Shown here one piece after another: positions 8,725-17,700 of a DNA stretch of 64,000 bases. Below the pieces are notes generated by a model. The model did not search any database. It saw only the letters and a list, made by a program, of their open reading frames with translations, and was not told the DNA's origin. Source of the stretch: Sphaerisporangium dianthi. GTDB taxonomy: Bacteria; Actinomycetota; Actinomycetes; Streptosporangiales; Streptosporangiaceae. The position numbers and the translations under genes are program-made. How positions within the stretch are numbered: the stretch's first letter is position 1; every line of letters starts with the position of its first letter. Location of the stretch: positions 1 through 64,000 of the forward strand of contig NZ_JBHSFP010000039.1 in NCBI RefSeq assembly GCF_042654065.1, in the 5' to 3' direction.

Positions 8725-10044
8725 CTAGGCGGGCTCCGGTTCCTCTTCGCGGACGAGCTCGTGCCCGGCCCGCGGCCCGGCTCCGGCCGGCGGGAGCCGC
8801 AGGTACAGCGGGGCGGAGAGCAGCAGCACCCCGGCCGCGACCCACCATGCGGCGGCCGTGCCCGCCCTTTCCGCCAGCAGGCCGAGGCCGAGGGAGCCGG
8901 CCAGGCCGCCGAGCTGGAGCTGCAGCGAGTCGACCGACATCAGGGTGGCGCGCCGCGAGGAGGCGACCCGCTGGTGCAGCATCTCGGCGCGCATGATCTC
9001 GGCGACGGAGACCGCCGCGAACATGACGACGTAGGCGCCGCCGGCCGCCACGATGCCCGCCGTCCCGGACAGCGCCACCGAGGCCGCCAGGAAGGCCAGC
9101 GCCACCGCGCCGGCCACCGTGCCCGCGACCGCCGCCGCGACCGGCCCGCGCATCAGCCGGGCCGCCCGGGGAGCGAGCCAGGCCCCGAGGCCGCTGGCGC
9201 CGAACCCGGCCGCGGCGACGAGCGCGTACACCGAGCCACCGGATTCCACCGTGCCGGTGAGCGCCGCCAGCCTGCCCGGGGTGAGCATCTCGACGGCGCT
9301 GAGCCCGACGCCGAGGACGCACGCCATGAACACCAGGCGGCGCAGCCCGGCGCGGGTGAACGCCAGTTCAAGGCCCGAGCCGACGGTGACCGGCACGTCC
9401 CGCAGCACCGACCTGAGCGAAGGACGCGGGCGCGGCGGCTCGGGCATCGCGAAGAGCACGACGACGAACAGCACGGCCGCCGCCCCCGCCGAGGCGACCA
9501 TGGAGGCGGCCAGGCCGCCGGGCGCCAGAAGCGGCAGGAAACCGCCGATGAGGGTGGCGACGCACAGCGCCGCCGACCCCATGGCCTCCCCCCTGCCCAG
9601 GCCCGGCTTGAGATCGGCCTCGGGCCCCTCGGCCGCGTGCAAGGTGTCGACGTACCAGGCCTCGGCCGGCCCGCTGGAGAGCGCACGCGCGACGCCCTTG
9701 AACACCGCCACCACGACGAAGGCCCAGAACGAGCCGGCCACGGCCATCAGGCTCATGGCCACGACGCTGAACAGGGCGGAGGCGGCGAGCACGACCCGCC
9801 GGCCGAGGACGTCGGCCAGACCGCCGGTGGGCAGCTCCAGGACCGCGGCGGCGACCGAGAAGACGGCGGTCACGACGCCCACCTGCGCGAGGTCGAGCCC
9901 GCGGGAGGTCATCAGCAGGACCATCGACGCCAGCATCAGGCCGGTCGGGAACCACGTCAGGAAGCTGACGAGCAGGTAGCGCCGCAGCGCGGCGCCGGCG
10001 GAGAGCGCGCCGCGGCCGGAGGCGGCGGGGCGGCCGGCGCTCAT
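8725..10044 (-). CDS. MFS transporter, drug/metabolite efflux type
   Basis: A 439-residue, 12-helix major facilitator protein with the loop motif GGLADVLGRRVV between helices 2 and 3, as in DHA-type exporters. It sits downstream of an ArsR-type regulator and overlaps the TGA of an 18-codon mini-ORF by ATGA, so translation is likely coupled. It is probably under control of the palindromic operator at 10676-10719. The exported compound is unknown. Confidence 0.88.
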   Translation of the reverse strand: MSAGRPAASGRGALSAGAALRRYLLVSFLTWFPTGLMLASMVLLMTSRGLDLAQVGVVTAVFSVAAAVLELPTGGLADVLGRRVVLAASALFSVVAMSLMAVAGSFWAFVVVAVFKGVARALSSGPAEAWYVDTLHAAEGPEADLKPGLGRGEAMGSAALCVATLIGGFLPLLAPGGLAASMVASAGAAAVLFVVVLFAMPEPPRPRPSLRSVLRDVPVTVGSGLELAFTRAGLRRLVFMACVLGVGLSAVEMLTPGRLAALTGTVESGGSVYALVAAAGFGASGLGAWLAPRAARLMRGPVAAAVAGTVAGAVALAFLAASVALSGTAGIVAAGGAYVVMFAAVSVAEIMRAEMLHQRVASSRRATLMSVDSLQLQLGGLAGSLGLGLLAERAGTAAAWWVAAGVLLLSAPLYLRLPPAGAGPRAGHELVREEEPEPA

Positions 10045-10097
10045 GCCGCGCACCCCCCGCCCGGGAAGGCCGCGGCGGCGGGGCTGTCGGCGCTCAT
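10041..10097 (-). CDS. 18-codon coupling ORF between regulator and MFS gene
   Basis: The stop of the ArsR-type gene overlaps an ATG (AAATGAGCG) that opens an 18-codon frame, MSADSPAAAAFPGGGCAA, whose TGA in turn overlaps the ATG of the MFS gene (GCATGAGCG). Both junctions have the same ATGAGCGCCG context, so the mini-ORF may have arisen by a short duplication of the start region and could relay ribosomes from regulator to transporter. There is no homology evidence that the peptide itself has a role. Confidence 0.4.
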   Translation of the reverse strand: MSADSPAAAAFPGGGCAA

Positions 10098-10672
10098 TTG
10101 ACGAACCTCCTGATCGGGAAGGCGGCGAAGTGCAGCATGACCCGCTCGGCGGCGGGGTCGGCGGCGTCGGCGGCCTCCATCTCCTTGACCATCGCCTGGA
10201 CGCGCCGGTACAGGAGCTTGAGCGACGCGGGCGTGAGCCGCGCCAGGTCGTCCGACTGGCCGGCGGCGTCGATCCATTCCGGGCCCCAGGCGTCGCGCTC
10301 GCGCTCGAACGCCTCACGGTTGGCCATCAGCACCTCTGTCTGCCTGTCGCGCATGAATCCCGCGGCCTCCCGGCCCTCGGCGGTGCCGCCGATCTCCAGC
10401 TCGCTCCACGAGGTGTAGACGTGGACGGACCGCCAGCGGCGCTCGCGCGCGTCGCGCTGTTCGGGATCCTGCTCGACGAAGCCGTATCGCGCGAGCTGCC
10501 GCAGGTGGTAGCTGGTCGAGCCGGAGCTCTCGCCGAACCTCGTGGCCAGTTCGGTGGCCGTTGCCGGCCCGTCGACGCGCAGCGCGCCCAGCAACCGCAC
10601 GCGCAGCGGATGGGCCACGGCTTTCAGTGCCTGCGGATCGCTCACCCGGTAGGTGTCGGAGTCCTCGCTCAT
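10094..10672 (-). CDS. ArsR-type winged-helix regulator of the MFS gene
   Basis: A 192-residue protein with an ArsR/HTH-20-like winged helix at residues 10-90 (AVAHPLRVRLLGAL, then SGSTSYHLRQLARYGFVEQ) and a C-terminal helical domain. No clustered Cys metal site is seen, so the ligand is probably organic. The ATG at 10672 lies 6 nt after a TATCTT -10 box, with TTGCAA 17 bp further upstream: the transcript is probably leaderless. The promoter is buried in a perfect inverted repeat, implying autoregulation together with the MFS gene. Confidence 0.85.
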   Translation of the reverse strand: MSEDSDTYRVSDPQALKAVAHPLRVRLLGALRVDGPATATELATRFGESSGSTSYHLRQLARYGFVEQDPEQRDARERRWRSVHVYTSWSELEIGGTAEGREAAGFMRDRQTEVLMANREAFERERDAWGPEWIDAAGQSDDLARLTPASLKLLYRRVQAMVKEMEAADAADPAAERVMLHFAAFPIRRFVK

Positions 10673-10675
10673 ATC

Positions 10676-10719
10676 GCAAAGATACCTTTGCAAAGCTGAC
10701 TTTGCAAAGGTATCTTTGC
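10676..10719. promoter_or_regulatory. Perfect 20-bp-arm palindromic operator over a leaderless promoter
   Basis: Arms at 10676-10695 and 10700-10719 are exact inverted copies around a CTGA spacer. Each arm also contains a shorter CTTTGCAAAG palindrome. On the minus strand the element contains the -35 TTGCAA (10702-10707) and -10 TATCTT (10679-10684), and ends four bases before the regulator ATG. The geometry implies promoter occlusion by a dimer or pair of dimers of the regulator. Confidence 0.85.
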
Positions 10720-10973
10720 CGTATTCGACGCGATGATCCCCTCACTCCTCGCGACCTGGATGCCTGAAACTTTCAGCGGGACGCCGCAGCGGCCGCAGAC
10801 CGGCGACCGGCGACGCGGCGACCTCCGAGAGGCAGTCCGCACACCTCGGGGACCGGCGGGCGTCACACCGGTGACCGACCCCGGCCGCGCCCGATCGCGC
10901 GGCGGCCACAAGGGCGGCACCGTTCCATTGACGGTCCGGACACGCATTGGAAACATCACGGGAACCGTCGTCT

Positions 10974-10987
10974 TGGGAGCGCTCCCA
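10974..10987. promoter_or_regulatory. CebR/CelR-type operator TGGGAGCGCTCCCA
   Basis: A perfect 14-bp palindrome, identical to the operator of the LacI-family cellobiose repressors CebR (Streptomyces) and CelR (Thermobifida), 46 nt upstream of the GH9 start. It predicts induction of the cellulase by cello-oligosaccharides. The repressor gene is not in the window. The rest of 10720-11033 shows no other recognisable element. Confidence 0.85.
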
Positions 10988-11033
10988 CACGCGTTCTCGC
11001 AGACGCTCCGACCTTGACACCTGGGGAAATCGC

Positions 11034-13667
11034 GTGATCAGACCATCCCGGCGGTGGGCGGCCTCACTGGCCGTCACCGCGGCGGCCGCGCTGGCCGCGT
11101 CCGCCCTTTCCAGTCCGGCCGCCCAAGCGTCCGGTACGAACACGACGCCCGCGAAGGCGCGGACCGCCGCCGCGAGCGCCGCCGCCCTCGACGGACCCGA
11201 GCAGATCCGCAACGGGACCTTCGACAGCGGCAGCGACCCCTGGTGGCACACCGAGAACATCACCTTCGACACCACCGGCGGGAAGCTCTGCGCCGACATC
11301 CCCGGCGGCACGATCAACCCGTGGGACGTCATCATCGGCCAGAACGACATCCCCCTGGTCCAGGGCGAGACCTACGCGTACGGCTTCTCCGCCTCCGCCG
11401 ACCCGGCGAAGGTCGGCCGGGCGCTGGTGCAGTTGCCCGTCGACCCGTACACGGCGTACCTGACCGCCAACCCCGAGCTCACCCCGGACGGCGGCGACCA
11501 CGCCTTCACCTTCACCTCGCCGGTCGACCTGGCCACCGGCCAGGTGGTGTTCCAGCTCGGCGGCAGCGCCACGCCATGGCGGTTCTGCCTGGACAACGTG
11601 AGCCTCAAGGGCGGCGCCGAGCCGGAGGTGTACGTTCCGGACACCGGCCCGCGCGTCCGCGTCAACCAGGTGGCCTACCTGCCGAAGGGCCCGAAGAACG
11701 CCACCGTGGTCACCGAGGCGGCCGCCGCCCTGCCCTGGCGGCTGAAGAACTCCGCCGGCAAGGTCGTCGCCTCCGGCGCCTCCACTCCGCGCGGCGTCGA
11801 CGCCAGCTCCGGGCAGAACGTCCACTCCATCGACTTCGGCGCCTACACCAAGCCGGGCGCCGGTTACACGCTGACGGCCGACGGCGAGACCAGCCGGCCG
11901 TTCGACATCGGCGCCGGCGCGTACGAGACCCTGCGCTCCGACGCGCTGAAGTTCTACTACCCGCAGCGCAGCGGCATCGCGATCAGTGACGACCTGCGCC
12001 CCGGCTACGGCCGTCCCGCCGGCCACGTCGGCGTCGCGCCGAACCAGGGCGACACGACCGTCCCCTGCCAGCCCGGGGTCTGCGACTACACCCTGGACGT
12101 CTCCGGCGGCTGGTACGACGCGGGCGACCACGGCAAGTACGTCGTCAACGGCGGCATCTCGGTCGCCCAGCTGATGAGCGAGTTCGAGCGCACCAAGAAC
12201 GCCCCGACGGCCAAGCCCCTGGGCGACGGCGCGCTCCGGCTGCCGGAGAGCGGCAACGGCGTCCCCGACATCCTGGACGAGGCCCGCTGGGAGCAGGAGT
12301 TCCTGCTGAAGATGCAGGTCCCCGACGGCAAGCCGTACGCGGGCATGGCCCACCACAAGATCCACGACCAGGCCTGGACCGGGCTGCCGACGCTGCCGCA
12401 CCTCGACCCGCAGAAGCGCGAGCTGCACCCCGTCTCGACCGCCGCCACGCTGAACCTGGCCGCGACCGCCGCCCAGGCCGCCCGGCTGTTCGCCCCCTAC
12501 GACGCGGCGTTCGCGGCCAAGAACCTGACCGCCGCCCGCAAGGCCTGGGCCGCCGCCAAGGCCAACCCCGGCCGGCTCGCCTCGCCCTCCGACGGCACCG
12601 GCGGCGGGACCTACGACGACGCCGACGTCAGCGACGAGTTCTACTGGGCCGCGGCCGAGCTGTACATCACGACCGGCGAGAAGGAGTTCAACGACTACGT
12701 GCTCGCGTCGCCGCTGCACACCGCCGACATCTGGGGCGAGCGCGGCTTCGACTGGGGCCACGTCGCCCAGCTCGGCCGCCTGGACCTCGCCACGGTGCCG
12801 AACGCGCTGCCCGGCCGCGACCAGGTGCGCGCCTCCGTGGTCGCCGGCGCGGACAAGTACCTGGCGACGCTCACCGCGCACCCGTACGGCGTGCCCTACA
12901 ACCCGCCCACCTACGACTGGGGCTCCAACAACCTCGTGCTCAACAACATGGTGGTCATGGCCGCGGCCTACGACATCACCGGCACGCGCAAGTACCGCGA
13001 CGGCGTGCTGCAGGGCATCGACTACATCTTCGGCCGCAACGCGCTGAACCAGTCGTACGTCACCGGGTACGGCGAGGTGAGCTCGCACAACCAGCACAGC
13101 CGGTGGTACACCCACCAGCTCGACGCCACGCTGCCGAACCCGCCCAAGGGCACCCTGGCCGGCGGCCCGAACTCCGGCATCCAGGACCCGCTCGCCGCGG
13201 AGAAGCTGAAGAACTGCAAGCCGCAGTTCTGCTACATCGACGACATCAACTCCTGGGCCACCAACGAGCTGACGATCAACTGGAACTCGCCGCTGTCGTG
13301 GGTCTCGGCGTTCGTCGCCGACCAGGGCGACGGCACCGTGAAGGCCCCCGGCACGTGCCAGGTCACCTACACCACGCACGGCCAGTGGCCCAGCGGCTTC
13401 ACCACCCAGGTCACCGTCAAGAACACCGGCGGCACGACGGTGGACGGCTGGAGCCTCAAGTGGTCGTTCCTCGGCGGGCAGAAGGCCGGCCAGTCCTGGA
13501 ACGCCGGGCTCACCCAGAGCGGCGCGACCGTCACCGCGAAGAACGTGTCCACCAACTCCAAGATCAGGCCGGGACAGTCGATCACGTTCGGCTTCCTCGG
13601 CACCACCTCCGGCGGCGCCAACCCCAACCCCGACCTGTTCACCCTCAACGGCGCCGCCTGCGCCTGA
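11034..13667 (+). CDS. Secreted GH9 cellulase with CBM4-like, Ig-like and CBM2 modules
   Basis: An 877-residue endo- or exo-glucanase. Order: signal peptide (about 1-38), CBM4/9-like domain (about 55-195, beginning IRNGTFDSG), CelD-type Ig-like domain (about 200-295), GH9 catalytic domain (about 300-765) and a C-terminal CBM2 (about 775-877, TCQVTYTTHGQWPSGF). Catalytic features are visible: DAGDHGKY near 360 (nucleophile-side Asp), the HNQHSRW substrate loop, and NELTINWNSPL near 743 with the acid Glu. The GTG at 11034 follows GGGGA. It acts on cellulose outside the cell and is controlled by the upstream CebR box. Confidence 0.95.
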   Translation: MIRPSRRWAASLAVTAAAALAASALSSPAAQASGTNTTPAKARTAAASAAALDGPEQIRNGTFDSGSDPWWHTENITFDTTGGKLCADIPGGTINPWDVIIGQNDIPLVQGETYAYGFSASADPAKVGRALVQLPVDPYTAYLTANPELTPDGGDHAFTFTSPVDLATGQVVFQLGGSATPWRFCLDNVSLKGGAEPEVYVPDTGPRVRVNQVAYLPKGPKNATVVTEAAAALPWRLKNSAGKVVASGASTPRGVDASSGQNVHSIDFGAYTKPGAGYTLTADGETSRPFDIGAGAYETLRSDALKFYYPQRSGIAISDDLRPGYGRPAGHVGVAPNQGDTTVPCQPGVCDYTLDVSGGWYDAGDHGKYVVNGGISVAQLMSEFERTKNAPTAKPLGDGALRLPESGNGVPDILDEARWEQEFLLKMQVPDGKPYAGMAHHKIHDQAWTGLPTLPHLDPQKRELHPVSTAATLNLAATAAQAARLFAPYDAAFAAKNLTAARKAWAAAKANPGRLASPSDGTGGGTYDDADVSDEFYWAAAELYITTGEKEFNDYVLASPLHTADIWGERGFDWGHVAQLGRLDLATVPNALPGRDQVRASVVAGADKYLATLTAHPYGVPYNPPTYDWGSNNLVLNNMVVMAAAYDITGTRKYRDGVLQGIDYIFGRNALNQSYVTGYGEVSSHNQHSRWYTHQLDATLPNPPKGTLAGGPNSGIQDPLAAEKLKNCKPQFCYIDDINSWATNELTINWNSPLSWVSAFVADQGDGTVKAPGTCQVTYTTHGQWPSGFTTQVTVKNTGGTTVDGWSLKWSFLGGQKAGQSWNAGLTQSGATVTAKNVSTNSKIRPGQSITFGFLGTTSGGANPNPDLFTLNGAACA

Positions 13668-13698
13668 CCCCTTCCCTTCCCGCCCCGATCGCCCCTGA

Positions 13699-13729
13699 CC
13701 CGGCCGGCCGCCTCCCCCGGCCGGCCGGG
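13699..13729 (+). terminator. Hairpin terminator after the GH9 gene
   Basis: A 9-bp perfect G/C stem (CCCGGCCGG with its inverted copy) around a 13-nt loop, 32 nt after the GH9 stop. No T-run follows, as is common in high-GC actinobacteria. Confidence 0.5.
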
Positions 13730-13765
13730 AACGGGCCCGCAGCGGCAGGCGTTATGGTCGTGCGC

Positions 13766-14431
13766 ATGATCGGAGCCATCTGGGTCGACGAGGCGGTCAC
13801 CCTCCTGCGGCCGGACTTCCACGTCCTCGCCATCGGCGCGTACGGCCTGCGCAACGGGCCGTCCGACGAGCGTTCGCGCGCGTGGCTGGCCGAGGCGGCG
13901 GCGACCGCGGCGCGGCCCGACCACGAGAAGATCCTGGCCTGGCAGGACGCCTACCGGGCCTTCGGCGCCAAGCCACAGCGCACCCGCCCCTCGGTCGACG
14001 CGCTGGTGCGCCGGATGCCGCCTCCCGAGATCAACCTGGTCGTGGACGCCTACAACTCGGTCAGCATCCGCCATGTCCTGCCCGTCGGCGGCGAGGACCT
14101 GGCGCACTACGAGGGCACGGCAAGGCTCGTCCGGGCGAGCGGCGACGAGCCGTTCGACGCCGTCGAGAAGGGGGAGACGGTCATCGACCATCCCGAGATC
14201 GGCGAGGTGGTCTGGCGGGACGACCGCGGGGTCACCTGCCGCAGGTGGAACTGGCGCCAGTGCGTGCGCACCCGCATCACCGAGAGCACCGTGGACGCGC
14301 TGTTCCTGCTCGAGCGGCTCGCGCCGATGTCGCTGGAGGAGCTGTCGGCGGCGGAGGACGAGCTCCGCGGCCTGCTGCGCGAGATCACGCCCAGCGTGCG
14401 CGTCGAGTCACGGCTCGTGGGCCCCGCCTGA
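13766..14431 (+). CDS. B3/B4 tRNA-synthetase-like domain protein
   Basis: A 221-residue stand-alone B3/4 domain protein, the fold used for editing in the beta subunit of phenylalanyl-tRNA synthetase; INLVVDAYNSVSIRHVLPVGG is the core motif. It may hydrolyse misacylated tRNA or recognise amino-acid-like ligands, but free-standing family members are uncharacterised. The ATG at 13766 is preferred over 13754 because TATGGT (13753-13758) forms a -10 box seven bases before it, consistent with a leaderless mRNA. Confidence 0.75.
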   Translation: MIGAIWVDEAVTLLRPDFHVLAIGAYGLRNGPSDERSRAWLAEAAATAARPDHEKILAWQDAYRAFGAKPQRTRPSVDALVRRMPPPEINLVVDAYNSVSIRHVLPVGGEDLAHYEGTARLVRASGDEPFDAVEKGETVIDHPEIGEVVWRDDRGVTCRRWNWRQCVRTRITESTVDALFLLERLAPMSLEELSAAEDELRGLLREITPSVRVESRLVGPA

Positions 14432-14728
14432 ACTCCCGCCCTGTCCGCGCCGGGCCACGGCTCGTGGGCCCGCCTGTCCTTCCGCCATGTCCGCGCCCGC
14501 GCAAACCCGCCGGGCGGGCATGTGGCGACGCCGCGAGAGCGACGGTCCTGAAGGTGAGCATGGCCTCACCCCCCGGACTGACTACCTGGGCGTGACCAGT
14601 TTGAACGGTCCTGGGATGATCGGGCGTGAGCCCGGCCACAGAGCGCACACGTTACTTCTGCGGGCGAGTAGCCTTGGACAGGTTCTTCAATCAACAACGC
14701 CGATCTGCGGAAGAGGGCGATTTCCGCC

Positions 14729-17700
14729 GTGTCGTCTGAGTCGTCGCGGACAAACCCCATGACCAACTTTGGCCAGAACGAGTGGCTTGTCGACGAGCTG
14801 TACCAGAAGTACCTCCAGGACCCCGAGTCTGTCGACCGCGCCTGGTGGAACTTCTTCGCTGATTACAACCCCAACTCCGGCACGAGCCGCACGCAGGCGC
14901 CCGAGGGGTCCAACGGCACGACGGCCGACGCCGCAGCCGCGACCGCGACCGCACCGCCGCCGCAGCCCGCGCCGGCGAAGGCCGTTCCCCCGGCCGCCCC
15001 GACGACTCCGGCTCCTAGCGCGCAGCCCCAAAAGGCCAAGCCCGCGCCGGCCACCCCGTCCGGCGCCGAAGAGGTGCGGCTGCGCGGGGCGGCCGCCCGC
15101 ACCGCGCAGAACATGGACCTCAGCCTGGCGGTCCCCACCGCCACGAGCGTCCGCGTGGTCCCAGCGAAGCTGCTCATCGACAACCGCATCGTCATCAACA
15201 ACCACCTCTCCCGCGGTCGCGGCGGCAAGGTGTCGTTCACTCATCTCATCGGGTTCGCCATAGTCAAGGCGCTCGCCGCGATGCCTGACATGAACCACTC
15301 CTATGCCGAGATCGACGGCAAGCCGACGCTGATCAAGCCCGAGCACGTCGGCCTGGGCCTCGCCATCGACGTGCAGAAGAGCGACGGCACCCGCCAGCTC
15401 CTCGTCCCGTCGATCAAGAACGCCGGAACGTTCGACTTCCGCCAGTTCTGGACCGCCTACGAAGAGATCGTCCGCAAGGCCCGCAGCGGCAAGCTCGGCG
15501 TGGACGACTTCGCGGGCACGACGATCAGCCTGACCAACCCCGGCACCATCGGCACCGTCCATTCGGTCCCGCGCCTGATGCCGGGCCAGGGCACGATCAT
15601 CGGCGTCGGCGCGATGGAGTATCCCGCCGAATACCAGGGCGCCTCCCCCGAGACGCTCAACCGCCTGGCGGTCAGCAAGGTCATGACGCTGACCAGCACC
15701 TACGACCACCGCATCATCCAGGGTGCGCAGTCGGGCGACTTCCTGCGCCGCATCCACCAGCTCCTGCTCGGCCAGGACGGCTTCTACGACGAGGTCTTCC
15801 AGTCGCTGCGCATCCCCTACGAGCCGGTCCGCTGGGTCCAGGACATCTCGGCCACCCACGACGACGACGTCGCCAAGTCGGCCCGCGTCATCGAGCTGAT
15901 CCACGCCTACCGCGTGCGCGGCCACCTCATGGCCGACACCGACCCGCTCGAGTACAACCAGCGCAAGCACCCCGACCTGGACATCAAGTCGCACGGCCTC
16001 ACCCTGTGGGACCTCGAGCGCGAGTTCGCCACCGGCGGCTTCGGCGGCAGGCCGCTGATGAAGCTGCGCGACATCCTCGGCGTGCTGCGCGACTCCTACT
16101 GCCGCACGGTCGGCATCGAGTACATGCACATCCAGAACCCCGAAGAGCGGGCCTGGATCCAGAGCATGGTCGAAAAGCCGCACGCCCGGCCGAGCCGCGA
16201 AGAGCAGTTGCACATCCTTCGCCGGCTCAACACCGCCGAGGCGTTCGAGACCTTCCTCCAGACCAAGTACGTCGGGCAGAAGCGCTTCTCGCTGGAGGGC
16301 GGCGAGTCCCTGATCCCGCTGCTCGACTCGGTGATCAGCGACGCCGCCGACGAGGAGCTCGACGAGGTCGTCATCGGCATGGCCCACCGCGGCCGGCTGA
16401 ACGTCCTCGCCAACATCGTCGGCAAGTCCTACGCCCAGGTGTTCGGCGAGTTCGAGGGCAATCTCGACCCGCGCAGCGCCCACGGCTCGGGTGACGTGAA
16501 GTACCACCTCGGCGCGTCCGGCGACTTCACCACGCCCCGCGGCAAGAAGATCGCCGCGTCGGTGGTGGCCAACCCCTCCCACCTGGAGGCCGTCGACCCG
16601 GTGCTCGAAGGCGTCGTCCGCGCCAAGCAGGACCTCCTCGAGCGCGGCGAAGAGGGCTTCACCGTCCTGCCGGTGCTCGTGCACGGCGACGCGGCCTTCG
16701 CCGGGCAGGGCGTGGTGGCCGAGACGCTCCACCTGTCGCAGCTGCGCGGCTACCGCACGGGCGGCACGGTGCACGTCGTGGTGAACAACCAGGTCGGCTT
16801 CACCACCTCCCCCGCCTCCTCCCGCTCAAGCGTGTACGCCACCGACGTGGCGCGTATGATCCAGGCGCCGATCTTCCACGTCAACGGCGACGACCCCGAG
16901 GCCGTGGTCCGCGTGGGGCAGCTGGCCTACGAGTACCGCAAGAAGTTCCGCAAGGACGTCGTCATCGACCTGGTCTGCTACCGCCGCCGCGGGCACAACG
17001 AGGCCGACAACCCGAGCTTCACCCAGCCCCTGATGTACGACCTGATCGACGCGAAGCGCTCGATCCGGAAGCTGTACACCGAGGCGCTGATCGGGCGCGG
17101 CGACATCACGGTCGAAGAGGCCGAGCAGGCGCTGCGCGACTACCAGGAGCAGCTCGAGCGGGCCTTCACCGAGACGCGTGAGGCCGGCAAGAAGCCCCTG
17201 GAGCCGGGCGCGGTCGTCAAGCCGGCCCCCGACGAGGTGGTGCCGTGGTCGCACGACGACACCCCGTCCGCGATCTCCGAAGAGACGATCAAGCGGGTCG
17301 TCGAGACGCAGCTCACCCTGCCCGAGGGCTTCACGGTGCACCCGCGTCTGGCCCCGGTGCTGCAACGCCGCGGCCAGATGATCACCGAGGACGCCGTCGA
17401 CTGGGCCATGGGCGAGACGCTGGCCTTCGGCTCCCTGCTGATCGACGGCCATCCGGTCCGCCTCGTCGGGCAGGACTCCCGCCGGGGCACCTTCGGCCAG
17501 CGGCACGCCGTGCTGGTCGACCGGGTCACCGGCGAGGACCACACGCCGCTGAAGGCCTTCAACCAGGGCACCACGAAGTTCTACGTCTACGACTCCCTGC
17601 TGTCGGAGTTCGCGGCCATGGGCTTCGAGTACGGCTACAGCGTCGTGCGACCGGACGCCCTGGTCGCCTGGGAGGCGCAGTTCGGCGACTTCGCCAACGG

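Noticed and set aside
11064..13379. 771-codon open frame on the minus strand opposite the GH9 gene
   Set aside because: It is the codon-bias shadow of the cellulase gene: composition is dominated by Val/Gly/Arg/Leu with no domain, and the plus-strand frame has clear GH9 and CBM motifs.
14687..16774. 695-codon minus-strand frame opposite kgd
   Set aside because: Shadow of the kgd reading frame, no start context and no recognisable protein features.
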